NCBI RefSeq assembly: GCF_000374565.1
Contig: NZ_KB894699.1
Coordinates: 1 to 64,000 of the forward strand
Direction of reading: 5' to 3'
Source of the DNA: Siminovitchia fordii DSM 16014 = CIP 108821
Lineage (GTDB): Bacteria > Bacillota > Bacilli > Bacillales > Bacillaceae_C
DNA: 64,000 nt
A model generated the notes under the pieces. The model did no database searches and had not been told where the DNA came from. It was given only the letters and a program-made list of their open reading frames with translations. The stretch's first letter is position 1; every line of letters begins with the position of its first letter. Made by a program: the position numbers and the translations under genes. Positions 15,908 through 24,980 of the stretch are shown piece after piece.

Positions 15908-16563
15908 ATGGGGTTTTTAGACAAATTATTTGGAAAATCAAAGGAGATGGAAAATATGTCAAACGTTAAACTAGCAGTGATTTTTTACAGCATGGGTGGA
16001 ACAAACTATTGGCAAAATGGGCTGAACAAGGAGCAAAAGAAGCCGGTGCTGAAGTAAAGGTATTAAAAGTACAGGAATTGGCTCCTGAATCCGTTATTGA
16101 GAGAAATGAAGCATGGAAAGCAACGGTGGACGCAACGAAAGACGTTCCGGTTGCAACCTCTGATGACATTGAATGGGCGGATGCTATTATATTTAGTGTT
16201 CCAACACGTTTTGGCAATATGCCATCTCAAATGAAACAGTTCCTTGATATACAAGGCGGTCTATGGGCAAGCGGGAAGACAGTTAATAAAGTTGTAAGTG
16301 CTATGACTTCTGCCCAAAACCCGCATGGTGGCCAGGAAGCTACACTGTTATCTTTATATACATCTATGATGCACTGGGGAGCTATTATTGCCACTCCCGG
16401 TTACACAGATCAAGTTCTATTTGGTGCAGGTGGAAACCCATATGGAACGAGTGTAACAGTAGGACAAGACGGGAAAATGATCGAGGATGTTGAAGGTGCC
16501 GTTAAGCATCAAGCTAAACGTACTGTTACAGTTGCAGAATGGGTTAAAAAAGGAAATCAATAA
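15908..16563 (+). pseudogene. wrbA: WrbA-type NAD(P)H:quinone oxidoreductase with an N-terminal frameshift
   Basis: The product would be a flavodoxin-fold quinone reductase (WrbA, type IV). The N-terminus MSNVKLAVIFYSMGGTNY is encoded from ATG 15956 (RBS AAGGAGATGG) or ATG 15908 in one frame; the rest, LAKWAEQGAKEAGAEVKVLK to VKKGNQ, is in another frame from 16009. Relative to the usual TNYQLAKWAE about four bases are missing at 16004-16009. The FMN phosphate loop is therefore separated from the body. Without programmed shifting the enzyme is not made. The body itself has no further damage (PTRFGNMPSQMKQFLD, HGGQEATLLSLY), so the break is recent, or a sequencing error. Confidence 0.75.
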
Positions 16564-16575
16564 TTGAGTTCCACT

Positions 16576-16607
16576 AAGAGCCAATCGTATTTGATTGGCT
16601 CTTTTAT
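16576..16607 (+). terminator. Strong terminator closing the mhq cluster
   Basis: AAGAGCCAATC (16576-16586) pairs perfectly with GATTGGCTCTT (16593-16603), followed by TTATCTT. Confidence 0.85.
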
Positions 16608-16812
16608 CTTGGAAAAAGAACAGTCTTGTCGAAAAAAATTTAAACCCTATAGATAAGAACTCATTTTTTAAAAGCTTTGTCCCGATTGAATGAAGGGATT
16701 GTAATTTTGTTTATGTTAAAAGTCACTACCAATTGAATTAAATCAGTGGATCACGAAGTTTCACTTGAAAGGAGTGAGTGGTGAAATAGCTTAGGTGATG
16801 CTAACGGCTTAT

Positions 16813-17148
16813 TTAGTCAACGGGTCTTGGGCCAGACTCCTTTCCTGTACTTTCAACTGTCATAATTGGACGGACGGTGATATCTCCATTTACGCGAATC
16901 TGACAAGATAAACGCAAACAATCTTCAAGCAAATGCTCATCAATACCTTTATTCGCAAAGGCTTTCTTTTCTTTATTTGTTACCTCAAAAAAATCACCTG
17001 CCAATACTTCCACTCTACAGGTGGTACATTTGGCATTTCCACCGCAGCGATGGAGAATATTGACGCCGTTATCCTCAAGAGCCAATACTAATTTTTTCCC
17101 CATTTCCACTTCAAAAGTAGCTCCGCCTAATACTGTTACATAAGGCAT
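16813..17148 (-). CDS. 2Fe-2S ferredoxin
   Basis: A 111-residue plant-type [2Fe-2S] ferredoxin. Cluster ligands are Cys in HRCGGNAKCTTCRVE (C-x5-C-x2-C) and a fourth in RLSCQI. It would pass single electrons in the cytoplasm. RBS GGAGG lies before ATG 17148. It points away from the mhq cluster and has no partner oxygenase or reductase next to it, so its redox partner is not evident. Confidence 0.88.
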   Translation of the reverse strand: MPYVTVLGGATFEVEMGKKLVLALEDNGVNILHRCGGNAKCTTCRVEVLAGDFFEVTNKEKKAFANKGIDEHLLEDCLRLSCQIRVNGDITVRPIMTVESTGKESGPRPVD

Positions 17149-17347
17149 TTTATACCTCCATAATCATCAATGGTCTTTACTATAGTTATTCTCTTACCTT
17201 TCACTCTTTAGACATGAAATGTATCTCATCATAACTTTCAGATGCCAGAAGCCATTAGATCAAACGCCGTTGTAAAAATCACATTTTAATTACCCTGAAA
17301 TTTTTATTTTATTCGCTCTCATCAAGATCCTCATTTTTAAGTGTTCA

Positions 17348-17537
17348 TTGTAATCGGTGCGAAAATATGTTATAAAAAGGGTAAGAAGTACGTAAGGTAA
17401 AAAAAGACCGCAAGTGCTGGTAACACTCACGGTCTTGTACAATAGTCGCCCCTCTAAGAGTGGCTGGCTCGAATAGTCATGTGAAATAGACCAACCCTGG
17501 AACTTGTCAGGTCTCAAGGGAGGTCTATTTCTTTTTG
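17348..17537 (+). ncRNA. Candidate antisense RNA (antitoxin) to the holin-like toxin
   Basis: A weak promoter is seen on the plus strand (TTGTAA near 17349, TTATAA 16 bases later). Transcription would run into the hairpin AAATAGACC (17484-17492)/GGTCTATTT (17522-17530), followed by CTTTTTGTC, a terminator on this strand. The RNA would overlap the 3' half of the toxin mRNA, the arrangement of TxpA/RatA-type type I toxin-antitoxin pairs. The RNA itself is an inference; its 5' end is not determined by sequence. Confidence 0.5.
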
Positions 17538-17605
17538 TCTTTGGACAGTACAGCAATTAAAGCGCCAAAAGCTATCATCAGTGATAAAGCTTCAAATACT
17601 GTCAT
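17525..17605 (-). CDS. Holin-like type I toxin, 26 residues
   Basis: The minus strand encodes MTVFEALSLMIAFGALIAVL followed by SKDKKK and a stop. This is a membrane peptide of the putative holin-like toxin family (Hol_Tox): one hydrophobic helix and a lysine-rich tail. The start at 17605 is preferred to the ATG at 17611 because AAAGGGGGTG lies eight bases before it. Its mRNA would run through hairpins at 17484-17530 and at about 17401-17431 (AAGACCG/CGGTCTT, then a T-run on the minus strand). Such peptides disturb the membrane unless an overlapping antisense RNA blocks them. Confidence 0.75.
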   Translation of the reverse strand: MTVFEALSLMIAFGALIAVLSKDKKK

Positions 17606-17831
17606 AAGCATCACCCCCTTTCACCAGGGGATGAGCCAGACCGCCCTTGAGAGAGCCGATTCTATTGTACTAGCAAAAGTATACCATTTTTTAAGGATAC
17701 AATACGTAAATTTTCATTTTTTTGTGATTTTTCCTTCATTCGTAAAATACTAGTGGATAGGTGTGGCGAATAAGAAATCTTCTCAAAGATAGCTTTTCTC
17801 TTTTTGCTTGTAAGGCCTCCGAGTGCCGCAT

Positions 17832-18533
17832 TTAATAAAGCAAAACTTTTATCTGCCCATTCATATCCACTGTTGCCAATAAAATTTCTGATATGTCGAC
17901 ACGATAAGTTGATTTGATTTTATTTCTCAACCATATCTCATCTTTATTTGCTTTCTTCAATTCGTTGATATCAATTTTCCCTTCTTTAATAATAGTCCTG
18001 GGCAGGGAAAATTTCTCTCCTTTAATCTGTAAGTCCTTTTTTGTTATGGATTGATATTTCTGTTCAAGAAAAAATGAAATGGTACCATCAGGTTCCCAGA
18101 GAGCAAGGGCAATTTTCTGTATATCATCAATTTTTTCTTTTCTTGTTTCGGATAATAAATAATCGAGGGAAATCTTGGCTTTGCCTAAATTCTTATAAAT
18201 GATTCGCCCGTTTTCTATTAGAGGGAAGGGGGATGGATCAATAAAGGTACGAAGTTTATTGAATTTTAAACTGAGAAATATACTCGTTGCATATAAAACA
18301 ACGAGTACAATCATTGAGATCATTGATCCCTTCAATCCTAACTTTTCATCGGATAAAGGATGAGCAATGATATTTCCAATAATCAATGCAATGACAAAGT
18401 CGAGTAACCTTAGCTGGGAAATGGATCTCTGGCCCATTGCTTTAGCTATGATAAGCATAAAAAAATATGCAAATATAGCTCTTAAAACCCATTGGATTGT
18501 CGTTAAAGACTCCTGACTGTTAAAAAAATCCAT
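17832..18533 (-). CDS. DUF421 (YetF-type) membrane protein
   Basis: A 233-residue protein with three N-terminal membrane helices (RAIFAYFFMLIIAKAMGQRS, FVIALIIGNIIAHPL, SMIVLVVLYATSIFLSL) and a cytosolic alpha/beta domain, as in the DUF421/YetF family common in spore formers. The AKAMGQRSISQLRLLDFVIAL segment is the family hallmark. RBS AAGGAGAAT stands before ATG 18533. Function is unknown; several relatives are made in sporulation, but nothing here shows a sigma factor. It is monocistronic. Confidence 0.85.
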   Translation of the reverse strand: MDFFNSQESLTTIQWVLRAIFAYFFMLIIAKAMGQRSISQLRLLDFVIALIIGNIIAHPLSDEKLGLKGSMISMIVLVVLYATSIFLSLKFNKLRTFIDPSPFPLIENGRIIYKNLGKAKISLDYLLSETRKEKIDDIQKIALALWEPDGTISFFLEQKYQSITKKDLQIKGEKFSLPRTIIKEGKIDINELKKANKDEIWLRNKIKSTYRVDISEILLATVDMNGQIKVLLY

Positions 18534-18828
18534 TTATATTCTCCTTGTATTTCAAAAAAACTTATCTACTCTAATATGCCCGTTCCAGCTTACTCTATAT
18601 GCAAACGGGAGAAATTTGTATAACCCTTTAAAAAGAAGGAAACTCAATCCTTAATGATTGAGTTCATATTATTGAGCTTTCACCATAATAAATAGTGATA
18701 CGAATGGAGAAGCTTTTTGGCAGAAATGAAAAGCAATTTGGCATGGATGATCTCGCTATATAAGTGGAATCATTTTGGAAAGATGTAGAGATAAAAGAGG
18801 AAGTGAAAAATAATTGAAAATCATAATC

Positions 18829-18861
18829 AAAAAAGTAAGGGATGCATGCCCTTACTTTTTT
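18829..18861 (-). terminator. Terminator of chrA
   Basis: A perfect 13-bp stem, AAAAAAGTAAGGG (18829-18841) with CCCTTACTTTTTT (18849-18861), immediately follows the chrA stop on the minus strand and overlaps it. Confidence 0.85.
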
Positions 18862-20056
18862 AAAGGTTCCCGATAAAGGTTCCGCCTAAAGCTCCAGCTA
18901 AAACAATAGTCCAAGGTGGCAGCTTCCAAAAGACGAGCATACCAAATAAAAATGCAGCTAATACAAAATCGGCGGTTGTTAAGATAGAAGTTGTCCAAAT
19001 CGGATGATATAATGCCGAGAAAAGGATGCCGACTACTGAAGCATTGACTCCCATCAAAGCACTTCTGATATTAGGATTGCTCCGGAGTGAGTCCCAAAAA
19101 GGCAAGGTTCCTAAGATGAGAAGGAATGCTGGTAAAAAAATGGCTATAGTCGCTATTATTCCGCCAATCCAGCCATTAGTGACCGCCCCTATATAGGCTG
19201 CAAAGGTAAATAATGGACCTGGTACGGCTTGTGTTGCTCCATAACCTGCAAGGAATTGTTCCTCACTTAACCATCCAGTCGGAACAAATTCTTGTTCCAA
19301 TAAAGGCAGCACAACATGACCGCCACCAAAGACTAAAGATCCTGATCTATAAAAGCTATCAAATAGAGCGACCCAATGTGAGGTAACCGTTTCTCTTAAT
19401 ATTGGGAGCAGTATAAGTAACCCAAAGAATAGGATTAAGCATAGGCAGCCCAAACGTTTTGAAATGTGAAAACGGGAAATAGATATGGATTGGTCAGAAA
19501 TCACTGTCCTGCGATAAATAAAAAACCCGATAAGAGCTGCCAGTAATATGACAGTAATTTGAGTGTATGTTGAAGGGATCAACAATGTTGTAACTAGAGC
19601 TATTAAAGCGATGGTTTTTCTTTGCATATCAGGAGTCAATTGTTTGGCCATCCCAAGAATCGCGTGAGCTACTACCACAACAGCAACAATTTTCAAGCCA
19701 TGGATCCACCCTGCATTACTTAAATCGAAGGTATGAAGTAATGAGGCAAATAAAATCAATACTAAAACAGACGGCAAGGTAAATCCAATGAATGAAACAA
19801 TGCCTCCTAATACCCCTCCACGCATAATACCTATACCGATCCCCACTTGACTGCTGGCTGGACCGGGGAGGAACTGGCTAAGAGCTACTAAGTCGGCATA
19901 GCTTTCCTCATCGATCCACTTTTTTCTTCGTACGTAGTCCTGATGAAAATAGCCTAGATGTGCAATAGGGCCCCCAAATGAAGTTAGCCCTAGCCTGGTG
20001 GAAACAATAAATATTTCTAATAACTTTTTTAATTTTCGTTCACTGGCACTATTCAT
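18860..20056 (-). CDS. chrA: Chromate transporter, CHR family
   Basis: A 398-residue membrane protein made of two homologous halves, as in long-chain ChrA. The first half has TRLGLTSFGGPIAHLGYFH and FLPGPASSQVGIGIGI, the second GSLVFGGGHVVLPLLEQEFV and GATQAVPGPLFTFAAYIG; the FGGP/PGP and FGGG/PGP pairs are the family signatures. It should export chromate (or sulfate-like oxyanions) across the membrane. ATG 20056 (RBS ACGAGGATC) is preferred over GTG 20077. No chrR-type regulator is adjacent. Confidence 0.92.
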   Translation of the reverse strand: MNSASERKLKKLLEIFIVSTRLGLTSFGGPIAHLGYFHQDYVRRKKWIDEESYADLVALSQFLPGPASSQVGIGIGIMRGGVLGGIVSFIGFTLPSVLVLILFASLLHTFDLSNAGWIHGLKIVAVVVVAHAILGMAKQLTPDMQRKTIALIALVTTLLIPSTYTQITVILLAALIGFFIYRRTVISDQSISISRFHISKRLGCLCLILFFGLLILLPILRETVTSHWVALFDSFYRSGSLVFGGGHVVLPLLEQEFVPTGWLSEEQFLAGYGATQAVPGPLFTFAAYIGAVTNGWIGGIIATIAIFLPAFLLILGTLPFWDSLRSNPNIRSALMGVNASVVGILFSALYHPIWTTSILTTADFVLAAFLFGMLVFWKLPPWTIVLAGALGGTFIGNL

Positions 20057-20077
20057 ATATGATCCTCGTCCCCGCAC

Positions 20078-20437
20078 TCATGTGATCCCCATATTCCGAA
20101 TTTCTCCAAGCATCCATTTATCAGGTCATGGACTTTAAGAAACCTGGAAATAGTTAACTTAATATCTTATCCGCATGAATAGAAGTCTCTTTTTATCAAC
20201 TTTCAATACTGTGGAAATCGATATCAATGTTACCTAGATCATGAACCTCTTTCAACCATTCCTGAAAAACTTTACAAAAAATTTACATCAAAAGCGGAAT
20301 TTGAAGGGATCCTGCCGTGATTCGCTTTTGCCTGCTCCTTTTTAAGCGGGACCGGCAGTCCCAAGGATCATTATTTTTTTAATCTCTATTCTGCCTGAGC
20401 GGTCCCAATATATCATCAAGTGGAAAAAGCAAAAGTT
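20078..20437. other. 360-base spacer between chrA and the peptide transporter
   Basis: No gene. It contains nested inverted repeats at about 20308-20376 (GATCC/GGATC outside, CTGCCG/CGGCAG inside) just after the peptide transporter on the minus strand; no U-run follows, so termination there is doubtful. Confidence 0.4.
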
Positions 20438-21928
20438 TTAACGGACACCTTTCATCTGTCTTTGAATCAAAGGGGTAACGAGGAATAGAATAATTCCCAA
20501 CAGAATGGCACTCACACCGATAATTCCAAAATATAACATTTCCGTTTCGGGTCGATAGAATTTGACAATCTGAGCGTTTAATCCTTGGGCAGCCGCATTG
20601 GATAGGAACCATAAGCTCATTGTTTGGGCTGAGAATGCAGCAGGTGCTAATTTCGTAGTTGCAGATAACCCGACAGGTGATAAGCACAGTTCACCAATCA
20701 CAACGACGAGGTAACTAAGAACGAGCCAGATCGGATGCACCAATGAATTTGTACCGCCCAAATACGCTGGTAATAAAATGATGAGAAAGGAAAGACCGGC
20801 AAATAATAATCCCAAAGAAAATTTTTGTGGGATGGAGGGCTGGCGTTTTCCTAATTTCACCCATAACCAAGCAAATACTGGTGCCAAGAGAATGATAAAT
20901 AATGGATTCAATGATTGGAACCATGCGGGAGATAGATGAATCCCTGCAACGTCCAATTGTGTCCGTTTATCTGCAAAGTTGGCAAGTATGGTTGCCCCTT
21001 GTTCCTGAATGGACCAAAACATGACGGAAGCAAGAAATAACGGAATGTAAGCTAGAACGCGGGAACGCTCCACCTCGGTTGTTTTTGGACTCCGATACAT
21101 AATAAAAAAGTAAATAGTTGGAATGATGAACCCTAAAATTCCCACTATAGCAATAAATAATTCGATCGTAAGCAAACCTGTTGGAATTGTGACGGCTAGA
21201 ATAATTCCTATAAGAACCGCGGCTCCGGCAATCACCAGATAAACTTTTTTCTTCTCGTCAGGAGATAAAGGGTTGGCAATGTAAGTGCCTGCAAGCCCCA
21301 AACTTTTCTTCTTTGTAAAGAGGAAGACTAAAAGCCCAAAGAACATTCCAATAGCAGCGAATCCAAATCCCAAATGGAAACTATAACCCATGACAGCCCC
21401 AGTAAGTAAAGGGGAAATGAAACCCCCCAGGTTAATTCCCATGTAAAAAATACTGAACCCTGCATCACGGCGATCATCCTTTTCACTATACATATCGCCA
21501 ACCATTGAGGATACATTTGGCTTAAGCAAGCCTGTACCGATGACAATAAAGACCATAGAAACAAAGAACATCGTCAAGCTTCCAGGCAAAGCAAGGGCAA
21601 TATGGCCCAGCATGATTAGTATCCCGCCATAAAAAACGGCTTGGGAAGTACCGAATATCCGGTCAGCTAACCAGCCTCCAATGATCCCCGACATATATAC
21701 AAGTGCCCCGTAAATGGACATAATCGAAAGAGCAGTTTGTTCATCTATGCCCAAACCACCTTTTGACACTTCATAATACATATAAAAAACGAGGATGGCC
21801 CTCATTCCATAATAGGAAAAGCGCTCCCAAAATTCCGTAAAGAAAAGAGTAAAAAGACCCTTAGGGTGCCCAAAAAATCCTTTTTGGGGAACACTAGATA
21901 CAATTTTCTGTTTATCTACCACAGACAT
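20438..21928 (-). CDS. dtpT: POT-family di-/tripeptide transporter
   Basis: A 496-residue proton-coupled oligopeptide transporter with about 14 helices. The first helix carries FFTEFWERFSYYGMRAIL with the ExxER motif used in proton coupling; GGWLADRIFGTSQAVFYGG and FSIFYMGINLGGFISPLLTG are the PTR2 family signatures. It imports short peptides. RBS GGAGGGTATAGG precedes ATG 21928. Monocistronic, divergent from nothing recognisable. Confidence 0.92.
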   Translation of the reverse strand: MSVVDKQKIVSSVPQKGFFGHPKGLFTLFFTEFWERFSYYGMRAILVFYMYYEVSKGGLGIDEQTALSIMSIYGALVYMSGIIGGWLADRIFGTSQAVFYGGILIMLGHIALALPGSLTMFFVSMVFIVIGTGLLKPNVSSMVGDMYSEKDDRRDAGFSIFYMGINLGGFISPLLTGAVMGYSFHLGFGFAAIGMFFGLLVFLFTKKKSLGLAGTYIANPLSPDEKKKVYLVIAGAAVLIGIILAVTIPTGLLTIELFIAIVGILGFIIPTIYFFIMYRSPKTTEVERSRVLAYIPLFLASVMFWSIQEQGATILANFADKRTQLDVAGIHLSPAWFQSLNPLFIILLAPVFAWLWVKLGKRQPSIPQKFSLGLLFAGLSFLIILLPAYLGGTNSLVHPIWLVLSYLVVVIGELCLSPVGLSATTKLAPAAFSAQTMSLWFLSNAAAQGLNAQIVKFYRPETEMLYFGIIGVSAILLGIILFLVTPLIQRQMKGVR

Positions 21929-22085
21929 CCTATACCCTCCAAAATTTTATTTAAATAATAATATCTAATAATTTTAGCATATTTTATAGGGTTTTTTAAA
22001 AACAAAATTATTCCAGAAAAATAAAAAGTTTGAATCTATATAGAATAATGACAGCATTCCTATCTTTTGTCTGTTACCCCAAAAA

Positions 22086-22268
22086 ATGCATGATCTAACA
22101 AAAATGAATGAGATTTTAATGGTAGGGAGGGGAAAAAGCGGCTTTTTAAAACTATCTACTTCGGAAGGCTTTAAACTTGAGGAGCAAACGACTGGATATT
22201 TTCCCTGTGATGAAATTGTTTTATTAAAGGAATGGTTTCAGAAACGCCGAAAAGAAAATAGCCAATAG
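22086..22268 (+). CDS. Hypothetical small protein, 60 residues
   Basis: The frame starts at ATG 22086 and includes MVGRGKSGFLKLSTSEGFKL and a basic C-terminus. There is no ribosome site before the ATG and I do not recognise the sequence. It may be real with a start I cannot place, or a chance or relic frame. Confidence 0.3.
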   Translation: MHDLTKMNEILMVGRGKSGFLKLSTSEGFKLEEQTTGYFPCDEIVLLKEWFQKRRKENSQ

Positions 22269-22641
22269 GGGAGAGCAGGGCGTCATGATCAGAAAGCACA
22301 TTGCTTGGCTCAGTGTGCCTGAAAATGTATAGAAAGTGAATAGTTTTATAAAAATGCTGAATATCACTTTTTGTTACAATTACGACAGAATTGTGGATAA
22401 AAGGTGTTTTTTGTTGTTCTATGACAAAAACTTGAAACTTCTGTTTTGTTATAGATTCAACGTACTTTTTATCATTTCAATAAGAGAAAATATTGAATAA
22501 GATTAATGGTACGTACAGAAAATGTACAGATTTGCAGTGTAAAATGTCGAATAATGCGAAAACTGTAAATTTTTTCCGTTACTTATAATTTCACATTTAT
22601 AAGATTTACTTCTTTTTTATCATCCAAATAATTAAAGGGGG
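22269..22641. other. AT-rich stretch without a gene
   Basis: About 370 bases with several TTTTGTTA/CAAAAC-like words around 22375-22455 in both orientations but no clean terminal repeat or hairpin. No coding sense seen. Confidence 0.35.
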
Positions 22642-23042
22642 TGGCATAAATTAGTATCTTCGGAGATGTCACCAATACAGATTGGCGTACCCCTTCGAAG
22701 CGAAAATCAAATTCGGCTAGTCTGGCAAAGGAGGCGAAAATGTTCCCCCGTTGGTGGTGATCATGTCGATGTGTCAAATAAGCCAAAAGAGAAAGTGACC
22801 GTCGATCAAAAAAATCCAAAGCTTGAATTTATAGCAATTATAACGAAGCCATCATTCTTTATTTACGCGTACAGAAAATTCTTCCTTATAAGGAAGAAAG
22901 TTATGTCATGTTAATGCAACTATATGATTCACTTGAGGACAGTTATTCAGTTCGAGAGCAGTATGACAAGCTAATAACTATGCTAAAAGAGGAATACGAA
23001 GCAACACCAGATGAATCTATTCAACAGTGGTATCAGCAATGA
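22642..23042 (+). pseudogene. Relic of a SARP-like regulator with BTAD domain
   Basis: The clearest part, 22842-23042, encodes LYLRVQKILPYKEESYVMLM and QYDKLITMLKEEYEATPDE and ends at a normal stop. This is the end of a bacterial transcriptional activation domain (BTAD, TPR-like) found in SARP and some response regulators. Upstream in another frame, 22648-22746, FGDVTNTDWRTPSKRKS resembles the winged-helix start of such proteins. The middle is missing and the frames disagree, so this is a deleted gene. Confidence 0.5.
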
Positions 23043-23178
23043 CATGAGAGGCAGATTAAGCATCATACTGGTCAGTTGGGGCGGAAATTAACACTAATTA
23101 AATAGTGATAGTATTTGTAAAATTATTATATAATTGCAGAGAACGAACAAGTATGAAGACTTATAAAGGGGTGATTGA

Positions 23179-24471
23179 ATGTTCCGAACAATCTCTAATC
23201 TATTACGTGTGAGAGATATAAGACAAAAGATAATGTTTACCTTATTCATGCTGGTTGTCTTCCGGATAGGGGCTTTTATCCCCGTACCCAATGTAGATGC
23301 TGATGTACTTAAATTGCAGGACCAGGCGAGTTTATTTGGCTTTATGAATATTTTTGGTGGAGGTGCCCTCCAAAATTTCTCCATTTTTGCGATGGGGATT
23401 ATGCCATATATCACTGCGTCCATCATTGTACAGCTTTTGCAAATGGATGTCGTTCCCAAATTCACTGAATGGGCCAAGCAAGGTGAAGCCGGACGTCGTA
23501 AACTTGCGCAATTTACCCGCTATTTCACCATTGTATTAGCATTCATTCAAGCAATTGGCATGTCTTTTGGCTTTAACCGAATGACACAGCTTCAACTCAT
23601 AAAAGATCCTGGTTTAAGTACATATATTACGATTGCCATCGTTCTGACCGCGGGTACAGCATTCCTGATGTGGCTGGGCGAGAAAATAACGGAAAATGGC
23701 GTCGGAAACGGAATTTCCATCATTATTTTCGCCGGGATCGTGGCTGGTATCCCCAATGCAGTAAACCAAATCTATGCTACGCAATTTGAAGGTGCAGGCG
23801 AACAACTATTTATTCGAATTGTCATCATGCTGCTGGTTTTGCTTGCTATTATTGCCATCATTGTCGGTGTCGTCTTTTTCCAGCAGGCATTGCGAAAAAT
23901 TCCGGTACAATATGCAAAGCGCATGGATGGACGCAACCCTGTCGGTGGGCAAAATACACATTTGCCGTTAAAGGTTAATGCTGCTGGAGTAATCCCGGTA
24001 ATCTTTGCAAGCGCGTTTATTGTAACCCCGCAAACAATCGTGACATTTTTTGGCTCAGGTGAGATGGCAAGTACGATCCAATCATTTTTCGATCATACGA
24101 AACCTGTTGGAATGTCCATTTTTGTCGCACTGATCATCGCCTTTACTTATTTTTATGCATTTGTTCAGGTAAATCCCGAAAAAGTCGCTGAAAACTTGAA
24201 AAAACAAGGCGGCTATATACCTGGTATACGTCCAGGGAAAAATACGCAGGAATACTTAACACGAGTTCTATACAGACTGACGTTTGCTGGGGCGCTGTTC
24301 CTTGCTTTTATTTCCATTCTCCCAGTATTTTTCGTAAAGTTTGCCGGGTTGCCTCAGGCTGCCCAAATTGGCGGTACCGGATTGCTCATTGTTGTCGGTG
24401 TTGCGCTAGACACGATGAAACAACTGGAAGGGCAACTGATTAAACGTCATTACAAAGGATTTATAAAGTAG
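23179..24471 (+). CDS. secY: SecY preprotein translocase subunit, stand-alone copy
   Basis: A 430-residue SecY with ten transmembrane helices. Conserved blocks are the plug/TM2 area (IFGGGALQNFSIFAMGIMPY), the C4-C5 region (MDGRNPVGGQNTHLPLKVN) and the C-terminal PGIRPGKNTQEYL ... QLIKRHYKGFIK. Its length and sequence are those of the housekeeping protein rather than the shorter, divergent SecY2. The gene is flanked by a regulator relic and a terminator instead of ribosomal protein genes, so it is very likely a second copy outside the spc operon. RBS AAGGGGTGATTG precedes ATG 23179. Confidence 0.93.
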   Translation: MFRTISNLLRVRDIRQKIMFTLFMLVVFRIGAFIPVPNVDADVLKLQDQASLFGFMNIFGGGALQNFSIFAMGIMPYITASIIVQLLQMDVVPKFTEWAKQGEAGRRKLAQFTRYFTIVLAFIQAIGMSFGFNRMTQLQLIKDPGLSTYITIAIVLTAGTAFLMWLGEKITENGVGNGISIIIFAGIVAGIPNAVNQIYATQFEGAGEQLFIRIVIMLLVLLAIIAIIVGVVFFQQALRKIPVQYAKRMDGRNPVGGQNTHLPLKVNAAGVIPVIFASAFIVTPQTIVTFFGSGEMASTIQSFFDHTKPVGMSIFVALIIAFTYFYAFVQVNPEKVAENLKKQGGYIPGIRPGKNTQEYLTRVLYRLTFAGALFLAFISILPVFFVKFAGLPQAAQIGGTGLLIVVGVALDTMKQLEGQLIKRHYKGFIK

Positions 24472-24625
24472 TGTAAAGGATCTAGAAATGACTATTATCA
24501 CAAATTATAAGGAATTAAAGTATAGAACAGTCAAAAGAAAGTACAAACGTTGATGACTTACATAAATATTTAATGTAGGACAAACAAATTTCAAAGTATT
24601 TTATGATAGATGTATCATTTGGAAA

Positions 24626-24672
24626 CCCCCAGGATAGGTCATTATGATGACTTTATACCCGGGGGTTTTTAT
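24626..24672 (+). terminator. Terminator of secY
   Basis: AAACCCCC (about 24623-24630) pairs with GGGGGTTT (about 24661-24668), with a long inner stretch that contains a smaller GTCAT/ATGAC hairpin, and is followed by TTTATAAGG. Confidence 0.65.
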
Positions 24673-24907
24673 AAGGGACCGTGACGTCTCAAAATTGGTC
24701 ACTATTTTTTTCAGTGCTTATGATAGCTCACTCAAAAAATACAGTTAAATTCGACAAAAATGACTGGAATCTATGATTATCTACTGTAAATAGTTGTGTA
24801 ATTTCATATATTTGAAAGCTATGTTCTAAAAAGTCGAGGCAATATTTGTATCGATTTATACCAACAAGAGTTTTAATTTTAGAATAATAAATAATATAAA
24901 ATTGTTA

Positions 24908-24948
24908 TTGAAATTATAGAAATAATCCTGTATTCTAAACTGTATACA
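24908..24948 (+). promoter_or_regulatory. Promoter with a palindrome in front of the GntR gene
   Basis: TTGAAA (24908-24913) and TATTCT (24931-24936) are 17 bases apart. The palindrome TGTATACA (24941-24948) begins five bases after the -10 box, a likely place for autoregulation by the FCD-type GntR regulator. Confidence 0.5.
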
Positions 24949-24980
24949 ATTCTGCATGCAAAACTAAGGGAGGGAGATCT

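Larger units (their letters stand above)
24472..24980. other. 509-base intergenic stretch
   Basis: It holds the secY terminator at 24626-24672 and the promoter of the GntR gene at its end. Between them the sequence is AT-rich and non-coding. Confidence 0.5.

Noticed and set aside
18648-18671. AACTCAATC/GATTGAGTT hairpin between the DUF421 and chrA genes
   Set aside because: No T-run follows on either strand and no transcript is expected to end there; it may be chance in AT-rich sequence.
22375-22455. Repeated TTTTGTTA/TAACAAAA words suggesting transposon ends or a repeat array
   Set aside because: The copies do not align over more than about ten bases and have irregular spacing, so neither a terminal repeat nor a CRISPR-like array is supported.
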